A stretch of 64,000 bases of DNA, from the NCBI RefSeq assembly GCF_041276405.1, contig NZ_JBGGGT010000002.1, positions 2,891,001 through 2,955,000 on the forward strand, in the 5' to 3' direction. The number at the start of each line of letters is the position of its first letter. The stretch's first letter is position 1. A program made the position numbers and the translations under genes. Below the pieces are notes generated by a model, which had not been told where the DNA came from, made no database searches, and saw only the letters and a list, made by a program, of their open reading frames with translations. Shown in pieces: positions 49,217-57,151 of the stretch. Origin of the DNA: Microvirga sp. TS319 (GTDB taxonomy: Bacteria > Pseudomonadota > Alphaproteobacteria > Rhizobiales > Beijerinckiaceae).

Positions 49217-50431
49217 TTATCGGGTGGCGTTGACGGTCTTCTGCGGCTCAGCGGATGTGCGCGTATCCACGTCGACGACGACCGAAAGACCGGGGCGCAG
49301 CAGACCCTGCTGGGCGACCTCGGGGCTCACGGTCACCCGCACGGGCACGCGCTGGACGATCTTCGTGAAGTTGCCGGTGGCGTTCTCCGGCGGCAGCAGG
49401 CTGAACACGGCGCCGGAAGCGGGAGACACGCTCTCCACCGTGCCGACGATATTCGCGTTCGGGAAGGCGTCGACCTCGATCTTCACCTTCTGGCCGGGCT
49501 GCAGATAGGAGAGCTGGGTTTCTTTGAAGTTGGCGTCCACATGCACGCTAGTCAGGGGCACCAGAGCGGCCAGGCGCGCGCCCGGCTGGACGAAAGTGCC
49601 GACCTCGACCGCCTTGTTGCCGACCACGCCGTCGGCCGGCGCGCGGATTTCCGTGAAGGAAAGGTCGCGCTGGGCCTTATCGACCGAAGTCTGCAGCTCG
49701 TCGGCGACGCGCCGAGCCTCGTTCTGCTGGGCAGCGAGAACTTCGACATTCGCCTTGGCGGCCGCGAGCGCCGCCTCGGCGCTCTTGACCTTCGCCTGGG
49801 CGCTGTCCCGGGAAGCCTTGGCGTTTTCGAGCGAGGCGCGGCTGGTGTAATCGGAACGGGCGAGCTGCTGCTGGCGCGCATAATCGCTCTCGGCGCGCTC
49901 GAGCTCCGCCTGCTCTGCCAGGATCTGTGCCTCGGCCTGCGTCGCGGAGGCGCGGCCCGCCTCGATCTGGCGGCCGATGCGCTCGATGGCGCTCTCCTGA
50001 GTGGCGAGCTTGTCCTTAGCCGCCTGCAGGGCGAAGCGATAATCGCCGTCGTCGATCTTGGCGATCAGATCGCCTGCCTTGACGCTCTGGTTGTTCGTGA
50101 CGGCCACGGAGGAGACGTAGCCGGAGACCTTGGCCGACAGGATGGTGATATCGGCCTGAACATAAGCGTCGTCGGTCGAAACCATGAAGCGGCCGTCCGT
50201 CCACCAGTGATAGCCCTCGTAGCCGCCGAACGCCAAGGCGCCCAGCAGCACGACCGCGATCACCGGCTTCTTGCGGGACCTTTTCTTCGCGGGCGCAGCC
50301 GTATCCTGGGCCGGAGCACCTCGCCCCGCCTCGATCGCCTGTTCCGCTTCCTGAGCTTGGGCGGGCTGTCGATCCATGACGGGACCGGACATGCCCTGTC
50401 CGCCCTTCTCGAACTCATCCCGATAAGCCAT
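49217..50431 (-). CDS. emrA: efflux adaptor EmrA (HlyD family)
   Basis: The 404-residue adaptor has a Gln/Ala/Lys-rich cytosolic tail (about 60 residues) ending KKRSRKKPVIAVVLLGALAFGGYEGYHWW, one membrane anchor, a lipoyl domain with STDDAYVQADITILSAKVSGYVSSVAV, a long coiled-coil (about 135-250) and the barrel domain with SVHVDANFKETQLSYLQPGQKV. I start it at the ATG of MAYRDEF, with AGAGGG five bases upstream; the longer reading adds 47 residues that cover the operator. It is followed by emrB and diverges from the tetR gene. Confidence 0.92.
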   Translation of the reverse strand: MAYRDEFEKGGQGMSGPVMDRQPAQAQEAEQAIEAGRGAPAQDTAAPAKKRSRKKPVIAVVLLGALAFGGYEGYHWWTDGRFMVSTDDAYVQADITILSAKVSGYVSSVAVTNNQSVKAGDLIAKIDDGDYRFALQAAKDKLATQESAIERIGRQIEAGRASATQAEAQILAEQAELERAESDYARQQQLARSDYTSRASLENAKASRDSAQAKVKSAEAALAAAKANVEVLAAQQNEARRVADELQTSVDKAQRDLSFTEIRAPADGVVGNKAVEVGTFVQPGARLAALVPLTSVHVDANFKETQLSYLQPGQKVKIEVDAFPNANIVGTVESVSPASGAVFSLLPPENATGNFTKIVQRVPVRVTVSPEVAQQGLLRPGLSVVVDVDTRTSAEPQKTVNATR

Positions 50432-50527
50432 CGAACCCTCTTCGCGACAACGCAAACCGCTCCGGCCGAAAGTTTCGATCCGTTCTTGCGGCATTAACTT
50501 ATAATGACTAAGTGAGCCACATATGAT

Positions 50528-50548
50528 TTGACCGAACCGTTCGGTCAA
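50528..50548. promoter_or_regulatory. perfect 21-bp TetR operator palindrome
   Basis: Arms TTGACCGAAC and GTTCGGTCAA are exact mirror images around a single C. The site lies between emrA and tetR, 25 bp before the tetR start and about 97 bp from the emrA start, so one repressor dimer can shut both promoters. The sequence ACCGAACCGTTCGGT fits typical TetR/AcrR-type sites. Confidence 0.75.
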
Positions 50549-50572
50549 TAGCCTGGAGGTGACAAAACGCAC

Positions 50573-51256
50573 ATGAGCGACCTGAAAGATTTCGCTCGCG
50601 CCGAAGCGGCCGTTCCCAGCGTCTCCCCGTCAACGGAGGAAGGACCGGAGAGTGCCAAGCGTCGCCAGATTCTGGAGGGTGCGCGCCGGGTTTTCCTGGC
50701 GAGCGGCTTCGATGGCGCCAGCATGGGCGAAATCGCGAAGGCGGCAGGCGTTTCCAAGGGCACGCTCTACGTCTACTTCGACAGCAAGGAAAGTCTGTTC
50801 TCTGCCCTGACGCTCGAGGAGAAGCAGGGTCTGGCGGAAGTTCTCTTCAAGCTGGACGCAGAGGATCCCGACGTGCGCTCCGTGCTCACGCGGCTCGGCC
50901 ATACCTACCTGAGCCTTGTCGGCAACCCAGAGCATATTTCCTCCATCCGCATGGTCATCGGGGCCGCCGACAAGTTCCCGGCCCTCGGCCAGGCCTTCTA
51001 TGAAGCCGGCCCCTGCCAGGGCGCGGCCCGTCTCGCAGCCTATTTCGACCGCCAGGTTCAGGCCGAGCGTCTGGCAATCGAGGATACCGGCATCGCCGCG
51101 CAGCATTTCCTCGACCTTTGTGTTTCCGGCATTCTGCGGCGCCTGCTCTTTGCCGTCAGCGGCCCGCCGACGCAGGACGAGATCATAACCAATGTGGAGA
51201 ACGCCGTGCGCGTATTCTTCGCAGCCTATGGACCGGACGTGGGGAAGAGAGGCTAG
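50573..51256 (+). CDS. TetR family transcriptional regulator
   Basis: The 227-residue protein has the TetR HTH at about residues 30-78, RRQILEGARRVFLASGFDGASMGEIAKAAGVSKGTLYVYFDSKESLF, and an alpha-helical ligand domain of the TetR_C type. It diverges from emrAB and faces a perfect palindrome, so it should repress emrAB and itself until a ligand binds. AGGTG lies before the ATG. Its TAG stop is the CTAG that begins the following repeat. Confidence 0.93.
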   Translation: MSDLKDFARAEAAVPSVSPSTEEGPESAKRRQILEGARRVFLASGFDGASMGEIAKAAGVSKGTLYVYFDSKESLFSALTLEEKQGLAEVLFKLDAEDPDVRSVLTRLGHTYLSLVGNPEHISSIRMVIGAADKFPALGQAFYEAGPCQGAARLAAYFDRQVQAERLAIEDTGIAAQHFLDLCVSGILRRLLFAVSGPPTQDEIITNVENAVRVFFAAYGPDVGKRG

Positions 51257-51375
51257 AGCATCGGACGCGGGAAGTGGCATTGCACTTTGGGTTCCGATGC
51301 TTCCTACTTCGAAAGAGCACATCGTTCCTGCGAAAAACCGGGGCCACTTTTTCGCACGATGCGCCCGTGACCTAG
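51253..51375. repeat. palindromic repeat copy 16
   Basis: CTAGAGCATCGGACGCGGG...CCGATGCTTC and GAGCACATCG...CGCACGATGCGC, ending in CTAG at 51372. It is flanked by both a TetR stop (TAG at its left end) and the Crp-type gene stop (CTAG at its right end), so both convergent genes end at it. Confidence 0.88.
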
Positions 51376-52058
51376 TGATCCGCCCTCATGGCCTCGGCGA
51401 CGCGGGCCTTCAGAACGTCCGGCTGGCGCAGGATCAGGGCTCCCCTCGTCCGCTCGATCAGCCCTTCGTGGGTCAGCATCGAGAATTCCCGGGTGATCTG
51501 CTCGCGGCGGCAGCCGATGCGGGCCGCGACGATGTGGTGGAAGGGCGGCGGGGTGATGACCCGTTCGACGCCCTTGTCGCCGCGCGGCACCGAAAGGCGC
51601 AGCAATTCCGAGTAGAGCCGGTGTCTCAGGTCGAGCACCGTCTGCTCCATGAACTTGGCGTTGAGCTCACGCAGGCGGGACGCCATGAGGCAGAAGAGAC
51701 GTTCTGCGATGGGGCGATTCGCGAAGAGCAGTTCCTTGAACACTGTCGCCGGCATCACGCAGGCCTCGCCCCGTGTGAGCGCCGTCACATTCGCCGAGCG
51801 CTTGATTCCATCGAGGGCAGCCAGCTCGCCGAAGACCTCGCCCGGCTTCATCTCGTTGAGGATCACCTCCTTGCCCGAGGCCGTGCGCATGAGGACGCGC
51901 ACCTCGCCCGACAGGAGGAAGTAGACGTCGGTCGAGAGTTCGTCGAAATCGACCAGAACCTCGTCCGGGTCGAAGCGACGCCAGTTGGAACGCGCCTCGA
52001 AGGGCGCCAGATCGAGATCCAGCCCCTTGAACAGATGAACATTGGCAAGTCGCGCCAT
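51372..52058 (-). CDS. Crp/Fnr family transcriptional regulator
   Basis: The 228-residue regulator has an N-terminal cyclic nucleotide-binding-like beta barrel (about 10-125, with YFLLSGEVRVLMRTASGKEVILNEMKPGEVFGELAALDG) and a C-terminal Crp-type winged helix (about 150-218, VAARIGCRREQITREFSMLTHEGLIERTRG). It lacks the N-terminal Cys cluster of FNR. The phosphate cassette GELAALDGIKRSANVTAL has an R-S pair in place of R-A, compatible with cyclic nucleotide binding. No adjacent target gene is clear. About 330 bp upstream lead to the ABC-F gene with no other feature I recognise. Confidence 0.88.
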   Translation of the reverse strand: MARLANVHLFKGLDLDLAPFEARSNWRRFDPDEVLVDFDELSTDVYFLLSGEVRVLMRTASGKEVILNEMKPGEVFGELAALDGIKRSANVTALTRGEACVMPATVFKELLFANRPIAERLFCLMASRLRELNAKFMEQTVLDLRHRLYSELLRLSVPRGDKGVERVITPPPFHHIVAARIGCRREQITREFSMLTHEGLIERTRGALILRQPDVLKARVAEAMRADH

Positions 52059-52392
52059 GCCTTTTCCCCGACAGCGAACCCTGGCTATAACTATGTCACA
52101 TTCTCGGACCGTCCAGGCCTGACGCTCAGCTTATCAGGCTTTGACGGTCCGGTCATTCGCAAGCCCGGCTTTTGCAGGGCAATTGCGCGTATCGACGACG
52201 AGACGGGCGACTGGGGCGGAATCGATGTCGGAGCCCAGGCCCCGAAAACCCATCCTGTCCGCCAGCATGAGAGCTCCATCGCTCTTCGGTTTACTGACAG
52301 GCCATCCCAAATCAACCCGCCCGAAAAGCCCAAGCTCGCTTTCCCGGCACCAAGCACCTTGCCAGCGCCATCGTCGCGGGCCAAAAGGCGGC

Positions 52393-54270
52393 ATGCTCCA
52401 CGTCAATGACCTGACCTATCGCATCGGCGACCGCCTGATCCTCGACCATGCCACGTTCAACCTGCCTACGGGCAGCAAGGTGGGGCTCGTCGGCCGCAAC
52501 GGCGCGGGCAAGACCACCCTGTTCAAGATCATTCAGGGCGACCTGCCCACCGAAAGCGGCGCCATCACCCTGCCCCGCGGAATGCGGATCGGCGCCGTGG
52601 CCCAGGAGGCTCCGGGCGGCCCCGAACGCCTGATCGACGTGGTGCTGGCCGCCGACAAGGAACGCAGCGCCCTTCTCGCCGAGGCCCAGACGGCCGAGGG
52701 CGTCCGCCGCGCCGAGATCGAGATGCGGCTCACCGATATCGGGGCGCATTCCGCCCCCGCCCGCGCCGCCGCGATCCTGCACGGCCTCGGCTTCGACGCG
52801 GAGGCCCAGGAGCGGCCCTGCTCGGATTTTTCCGGCGGATGGCGCATGCGCGTGGCGCTCGCCGCCGTGCTGTTCACCGAGCCGGACCTGCTGCTCCTCG
52901 ACGAGCCGACAAACTATCTCGATCTCGAAGGCACGCTGTGGCTCTACGACTATCTCGGGCGCTATCCGCATACGGTTCTCGTCATCAGCCATGACCGTGA
53001 GCTGCTCGACACCTGCGTCAATCACATCCTGCATCTCGACCGCGGCAAGCTCGCGATCTATCGCGGCGGCTATACGTCGTTCGCCAAGCAATATGCCGAA
53101 AAGCGCGAGCTCACCGCGAAGGCGGCGGCCAAGCAGGAGGCCGAGCGCAAGCACCTCCAGGCCTTCGTGGACCGCTTCAAGGCCAAGGCCTCGAAGGCGC
53201 GCCAGGCCCAGTCGCGCGTGAAGCGGCTCGCCAAGCTCGAACCCATCGCCACCATCATCGAAGACGATGTGCTGCCCTTCAACCTTCCAGGTCCCGAGCG
53301 TCCCGCGGCGCCCCCGCTGATCACCGTGGAGAGCGGCGCGGTCGGCTATGGCGAACGCATCGTGCTCGACCGCCTGAACCTCACGATCTCGCCCGACGAC
53401 CGGATCGCGCTGCTCGGCTCCAACGGCAACGGCAAATCCACCTTCTGCAAGCTCATCGGCGGCCGGCTCGAGCCGATGAAGGGCGAGATGCGCACACCCT
53501 CGCGCATGGATGTCGCCTATTTCGCCCAGCATCAGCTCGACGAGCTGAATCCGAAGGCGACGGCCTATGACCATGTGGCCGAACGCATGCCGGAGGTGCC
53601 CGTCGCCAAGATCCGCGCCCGCACCGCCCAGATCGGTTTTCCGGGCGCGAAGGCCGATACGCCCGTCTCGGCCTTGTCGGGCGGCGAAAAGGCACGCCTT
53701 CTCATGGGATTGGCGGCCTTCAACGGCCCTCACCTTCTCATCCTCGACGAGCCGACGAACCACCTCGATATCGACAGCCGCACCGCGCTGATGGAAGCCA
53801 TCAACGACTATACCGGCGCCGTGATCCTCGTCAGCCACGACCGTTTCCTGATCGAAGCCTGCGCCGAACGTCTTTGGATCGTCGGCAACGGCTCCGTGAA
53901 GCCCTTCGAGGGCGACATGGACGATTACCGTCAGCTCGTGCTGTCGGGGGATCTCGATCCGCAGAAGCAGAGCGACAGGCCGCTGGCTCCTGCCGCATCG
54001 AAAATCGACGAGCGCCGCGCCGCCGCGGAAAGACGCGCCGCCCTCGCGCCCCTGCGCAAGAAGCTGGAAGCCATCGAGGCGCGCATGGCCAAACTCACCG
54101 AGGTCATCGGGAAAGTGGATACGGCGCTCGGCGACGGCACCGCCTTCCTGAAGGATCCAGCGAAGGCCACGGAGCTTTCGAAGATGCGCGCCGAGGCGGC
54201 CGAAACGCTCGCCTCTTTGGAAGAGGAATGGCTGAGCGTGAGCGGAGACATCGAAGAAGCGAGCGCCTGA
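52393..54270 (+). CDS. ABC-F family ATPase
   Basis: ABC-F proteins are ribosome-associated twin ATPases that regulate translation or resist antibiotics; they lack membrane domains. The 625-residue protein has Walker A GRNGAGKT at residues 34-41, DFSGGWRMRVALAA, LLLLDEPTNYLD, then GSNGNGKS near 345, ALSGGEKARLLMG and LLILDEPTNHLD. The interdomain P-site tRNA motif region with KQEAERKHLQAFVDRFKAKASKARQAQSR lies near 250, and the C-terminus has an Ala/Glu/Lys coiled-coil. The pattern is closest to the Uup/YheS type. The start is the ATG of MLHVNDL; longer readings have no similarity. Confidence 0.92.
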   Translation: MLHVNDLTYRIGDRLILDHATFNLPTGSKVGLVGRNGAGKTTLFKIIQGDLPTESGAITLPRGMRIGAVAQEAPGGPERLIDVVLAADKERSALLAEAQTAEGVRRAEIEMRLTDIGAHSAPARAAAILHGLGFDAEAQERPCSDFSGGWRMRVALAAVLFTEPDLLLLDEPTNYLDLEGTLWLYDYLGRYPHTVLVISHDRELLDTCVNHILHLDRGKLAIYRGGYTSFAKQYAEKRELTAKAAAKQEAERKHLQAFVDRFKAKASKARQAQSRVKRLAKLEPIATIIEDDVLPFNLPGPERPAAPPLITVESGAVGYGERIVLDRLNLTISPDDRIALLGSNGNGKSTFCKLIGGRLEPMKGEMRTPSRMDVAYFAQHQLDELNPKATAYDHVAERMPEVPVAKIRARTAQIGFPGAKADTPVSALSGGEKARLLMGLAAFNGPHLLILDEPTNHLDIDSRTALMEAINDYTGAVILVSHDRFLIEACAERLWIVGNGSVKPFEGDMDDYRQLVLSGDLDPQKQSDRPLAPAASKIDERRAAAERRAALAPLRKKLEAIEARMAKLTEVIGKVDTALGDGTAFLKDPAKATELSKMRAEAAETLASLEEEWLSVSGDIEEASA

Positions 54271-54272
54271 TC

Positions 54273-54581
54273 ATGCCGAACGAGGCGAAGCCCGGAACCG
54301 GGGTCGTACGGACGGCTCCATGGAGAGAAATCCCCAGCGGCGTCTGGGCTCTCGGCTTCGTCTCGCTGCTCATGGACATCTCGTCCGGGATGATCCACGC
54401 CCTCCTGCCGGTCTATCTCGTGACGGGCCTCGCGCTTCTGGCGGCCAGCGTGATCGCCGGGATTTTGTCGGACAAGGTCGGTCCGCAAGGCACATTCCTG
54501 GCCGGCGCGGCCTTCGCCGGAATGACGCTGGCCGGCCTGCTGCCGATTCGAGGGCGATTGAGGACGCAGAAGAGCCCTTAA
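54273..54581 (+). pseudogene. MFS transporter remnant with internal deletion
   Basis: The first 40 residues, IPSGVWALGFVSLLMDISSGMIHALLPVYLVTGL, are those of a full-length MFS exporter of about 400 residues. The next part, ALLAASVIAGILSDKVGPQGTFLAGAAFAGMTLAGLL, matches the last two helices of the same family. The intervening roughly ten helices are missing and the frame is intact, so this 102-residue product is an in-frame deletion remnant. It starts two bases after the ABC-F stop and its TAA overlaps the TAA of the convergent lipoprotein gene. It cannot transport anything alone. Confidence 0.72.
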
Positions 54582-54958
54582 GGCTTCACCATGCGGTCGA
54601 GCTTGTTGTTGACGAACATGTACAGCTCACGTCCGCCGGGCTCCGCATAGAGCACCTGTACCTCGCGCTGCCCCTTGCCGCTTTCGCCGACGAGCACGTC
54701 CGTGGCGGGCTTGCCCTTGAGACGCACGAGATCGCATTCGCCGATGCCGGGTTCGATGGCGGTGGCCGTGCCCGTCGACGGACCGGTGCAGCGGCCATCA
54801 GGGCCCAGCAGGGGTCCGTCGAAGGTGGGGCCCGACGGGGCCATGGCCACAGGAGCGGATGCGACGGGCGCTGCGATCTGGGGTGAGGAACTCGTGCCGT
54901 TGCAGGCGGACAGCCCCAGGGCGGCGAGAGCCGCGCATGCCAAAACCTTCAGACGCAT
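54578..54958 (-). CDS. small lipoprotein of unknown function
   Basis: The 126-residue protein has a lipoprotein signal peptide with LSAC and Cys19 as the lipid-anchored residue. The mature part has a Pro/Ala/Ser-rich stretch then GRCTGPSTGTATAIEPGIGECDLVRLKGKPATDVLVGESGKGQREVQVLY, a pattern seen in uncharacterised Hyphomicrobiales lipoproteins. It overlaps the end of the MFS remnant by four bases and lies four bases after the carboxypeptidase gene on the same strand, so it may be the second gene of that operon. Confidence 0.75.
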   Translation of the reverse strand: MRLKVLACAALAALGLSACNGTSSSPQIAAPVASAPVAMAPSGPTFDGPLLGPDGRCTGPSTGTATAIEPGIGECDLVRLKGKPATDVLVGESGKGQREVQVLYAEPGGRELYMFVNNKLDRMVKP

Positions 54959-54961
54959 CGA

Positions 54962-56551
54962 TCACTCCCCATTGGCGGCGGCCCTGGCCTGCAGGGCTTC
55001 TTCGAAGAGCCGCTGCGCGTCCGTGCGGAACGCCTGCCGCGACGCCTGTCGCGAATAGAACATGTGGCCGCCCTCGTAAACACTCAAAGCCACACGCTTC
55101 TGAGGACCGAGATCGGGGAGCTGATCGAGGAGAAGCTGCGAGGCATAGTAGGGGGTCACGAGATCCGTGAAGCCGTGCGCGACGAGCACGCGCATCTTGC
55201 CGTCGAGGGCCAGAGCCTGCCGGAGCTCCTGGAGATTTTCCGGACCCGTCCGCCCATTGCCCCAGCGCCAGGACCCGCTGAGCGCGCCGTTCAGCAGATT
55301 GTAGCGCCCTTCCGCCTTGTAATTCAGCGTATCGGTCAAATGATGGATGATGGCGCTCGACAGGGGCGCGGTCATCGCATCGAGCACGGGATCCGCAAAA
55401 CGGGGATACTGGCTGGTCGGGTTCGGGTCGGCAGCAGCCACATTCGTGTCGTAGGCGCTGACGATCTCCGATGCGCCGCGCCGCATTTCCCTCTGGACCG
55501 TACGCATGTCGATGCGGCCCGCCAGGCGCCGGACCAGGTCCGGATTGAGACCGCTCAGCTCCGCCACCCGGCGACTGATGCGCTCGACGGCCGCCTTGTC
55601 CTGCAGGCCGCGCACGAGATCCGTCAGGTACTCGCCGGACGCGTAGGCCTCGGCCTCCTGGAGCATCTGTCTGGAGACCGGTCCCTTTCGCGACAGCGCG
55701 GCCGCCGCGAGCGACGGCAGACGCGACGCGTCCGTCCACGGCGCGCCGGGGCCGCCTTCGAGCCAGTCGAAATCGAGAACCGGCGAGATGAGGACCAGCC
55801 CGCTCAGGCCGACGCCCTGGTCGCTCTGCAGTTTATGCGCCAGCAACGGCCCTCGAAAACCGCCATAGCTCTCGCCGACGAAGAACTTCGGCGAGGTGAG
55901 CCGGTTCTTCTCTTTCAGCCAGCGCATGACGAACGCCGCCAGCCCGTCGATGTCGCCCTGAACGGAATAGAACCGATCCCGCACCTGATCGCCACCGACC
56001 ACGCGGCTGTAGCCCGTGCCCGGGGGATCGATGAAGACGAGATCCGTGAAATCGAGCCAGGTTTCCGCGTTGGGCACGAGGGACGGCGGCGCGGACGGGC
56101 TGATTGTCGGTCCATCGAGCGGGAGAAGCCACGGCCCGATGGCGAGAAGGTGCAGATAGGCGGAGGATGCGCCCGGTCCGCCATTGATCGCGAATGTGAT
56201 GGGCCGGGTCGCGACATCGGCGCCATCCTTCGCATAGGCAACGAACCCGATCTCGGCCTGCGGCGCACCCTGCTGGTCCGTGAGCGTCAGGTGCCCCGCC
56301 GTGGCTGTAAACTGAAGCGTCCGTCCCGGAAGCTCGAGCGTGTGACGTGTCACCGATTCCGGCGGCAAGCTCGGAGCCGGCCCCTCGGGCCGTGACCTGC
56401 GCCCGTCCTGTTGGCCTCCCTGCTGCTGCTGCTGCTGTTGCTGCGGCTGGTGCTGCTGTTCCTGCGCCATGGCGGAGAGAGGCGCGGCGAGAGGCACGGC
56501 GAGCGACAGGCAAAGGGCGGCTGCGGTGGGCAGGCAAAAGGCTCGAAGCAT
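54962..56551 (-). CDS. exported S10 family serine carboxypeptidase
   Basis: S10 peptidases remove C-terminal residues and are unusual in bacteria. The 529-residue protein has a signal peptide (about 1-30), a low-complexity QQHQP and Q8 stretch, NGGPGASS at 123-130, catalytic Ser228 in GESYGG, and the Asp and His of the triad in HGFTDLVTPY and YEGGHMFY near the C-terminus. I prefer the ATG of MLRAFCLP, with AAGGA eight bases upstream; another ATG lies three codons earlier. It is followed by a lipoprotein gene after four bases. It should be periplasmic. Confidence 0.87.
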   Translation of the reverse strand: MLRAFCLPTAAALCLSLAVPLAAPLSAMAQEQQHQPQQQQQQQQGGQQDGRRSRPEGPAPSLPPESVTRHTLELPGRTLQFTATAGHLTLTDQQGAPQAEIGFVAYAKDGADVATRPITFAINGGPGASSAYLHLLAIGPWLLPLDGPTISPSAPPSLVPNAETWLDFTDLVFIDPPGTGYSRVVGGDQVRDRFYSVQGDIDGLAAFVMRWLKEKNRLTSPKFFVGESYGGFRGPLLAHKLQSDQGVGLSGLVLISPVLDFDWLEGGPGAPWTDASRLPSLAAAALSRKGPVSRQMLQEAEAYASGEYLTDLVRGLQDKAAVERISRRVAELSGLNPDLVRRLAGRIDMRTVQREMRRGASEIVSAYDTNVAAADPNPTSQYPRFADPVLDAMTAPLSSAIIHHLTDTLNYKAEGRYNLLNGALSGSWRWGNGRTGPENLQELRQALALDGKMRVLVAHGFTDLVTPYYASQLLLDQLPDLGPQKRVALSVYEGGHMFYSRQASRQAFRTDAQRLFEEALQARAAANGE

Positions 56552-56636
56552 GGCGGTCATCCTTGTGGCCTTCGGGAAACTGGAGAGTGGGCCGGCGGTT
56601 GCAAGCCGCCGGACGATGAACATGTCGTGTTCGCCT

Positions 56637-57089
56637 TCAGGCCTTGCGCTGCCACCGGCCGTGATCGTCCTGCTGCCAATAGGTGGCATCGTGTCCGCCC
56701 TCCTTCACCGCGCGCCACTGGTCGCGCGCGATGGCAAGCGCCTGCCGATCGTTGCCGTCGAACAGGATCGCGAGCCGCTGATAGGAGGCGATGTCGCCCG
56801 GAAGGTCCGCTCCCTCCACGAGGAAGCGGATCGCGGCTCCATTGGGGTTGTCGCCGCTCAAGGTGATCAGGATCGGCTGATCCGCCGCATGGGCCTCGCG
56901 GTCCGTGCCATGCGGCAGGAAGCTCTCGTCGGAAAAGGTCCAGAGATGATCGTCGAGCGCGGCCATGCGCTCTTCGGTCGTCACCTGCACCACGGCGCGC
57001 CAGCCCCGCTCCAGGGTCTTCATGAGCAGCGTGGGCAGCACCGCTTCGAGCGGCTGCTGCTGGAGATGATAGAAGAGGACCTCGGCCAT
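56637..57089 (-). CDS. holC: DNA polymerase III subunit chi
   Basis: Chi links the clamp loader to single-strand DNA-binding protein. The 150-residue protein carries family segments FYHLQQQPLEAVLPTLLMKTLERGWRAVVQV, LDDHLWTFSDESFLPHGTDRE and QPILITL with a C-terminal DQWRAVKEGGHDATYWQQDDHGRW. The last segment is common in alphaproteobacterial HolC. It follows pepA by 62 bp on the same strand, a conserved order in this group. Confidence 0.94.
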   Translation of the reverse strand: MAEVLFYHLQQQPLEAVLPTLLMKTLERGWRAVVQVTTEERMAALDDHLWTFSDESFLPHGTDREAHAADQPILITLSGDNPNGAAIRFLVEGADLPGDIASYQRLAILFDGNDRQALAIARDQWRAVKEGGHDATYWQQDDHGRWQRKA

Positions 57090-57151
57090 CGACGCCTACA
57101 TCCCGTTGCAGATCAAAATATTTGCGGGAAACGCGAGGTCCTCAAGCACCG

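Noticed and set aside
6056..51375. CRISPR array
   Set aside because: The repeats are palindromic, of several types and not regularly spaced by unique spacers, and no cas gene is present.
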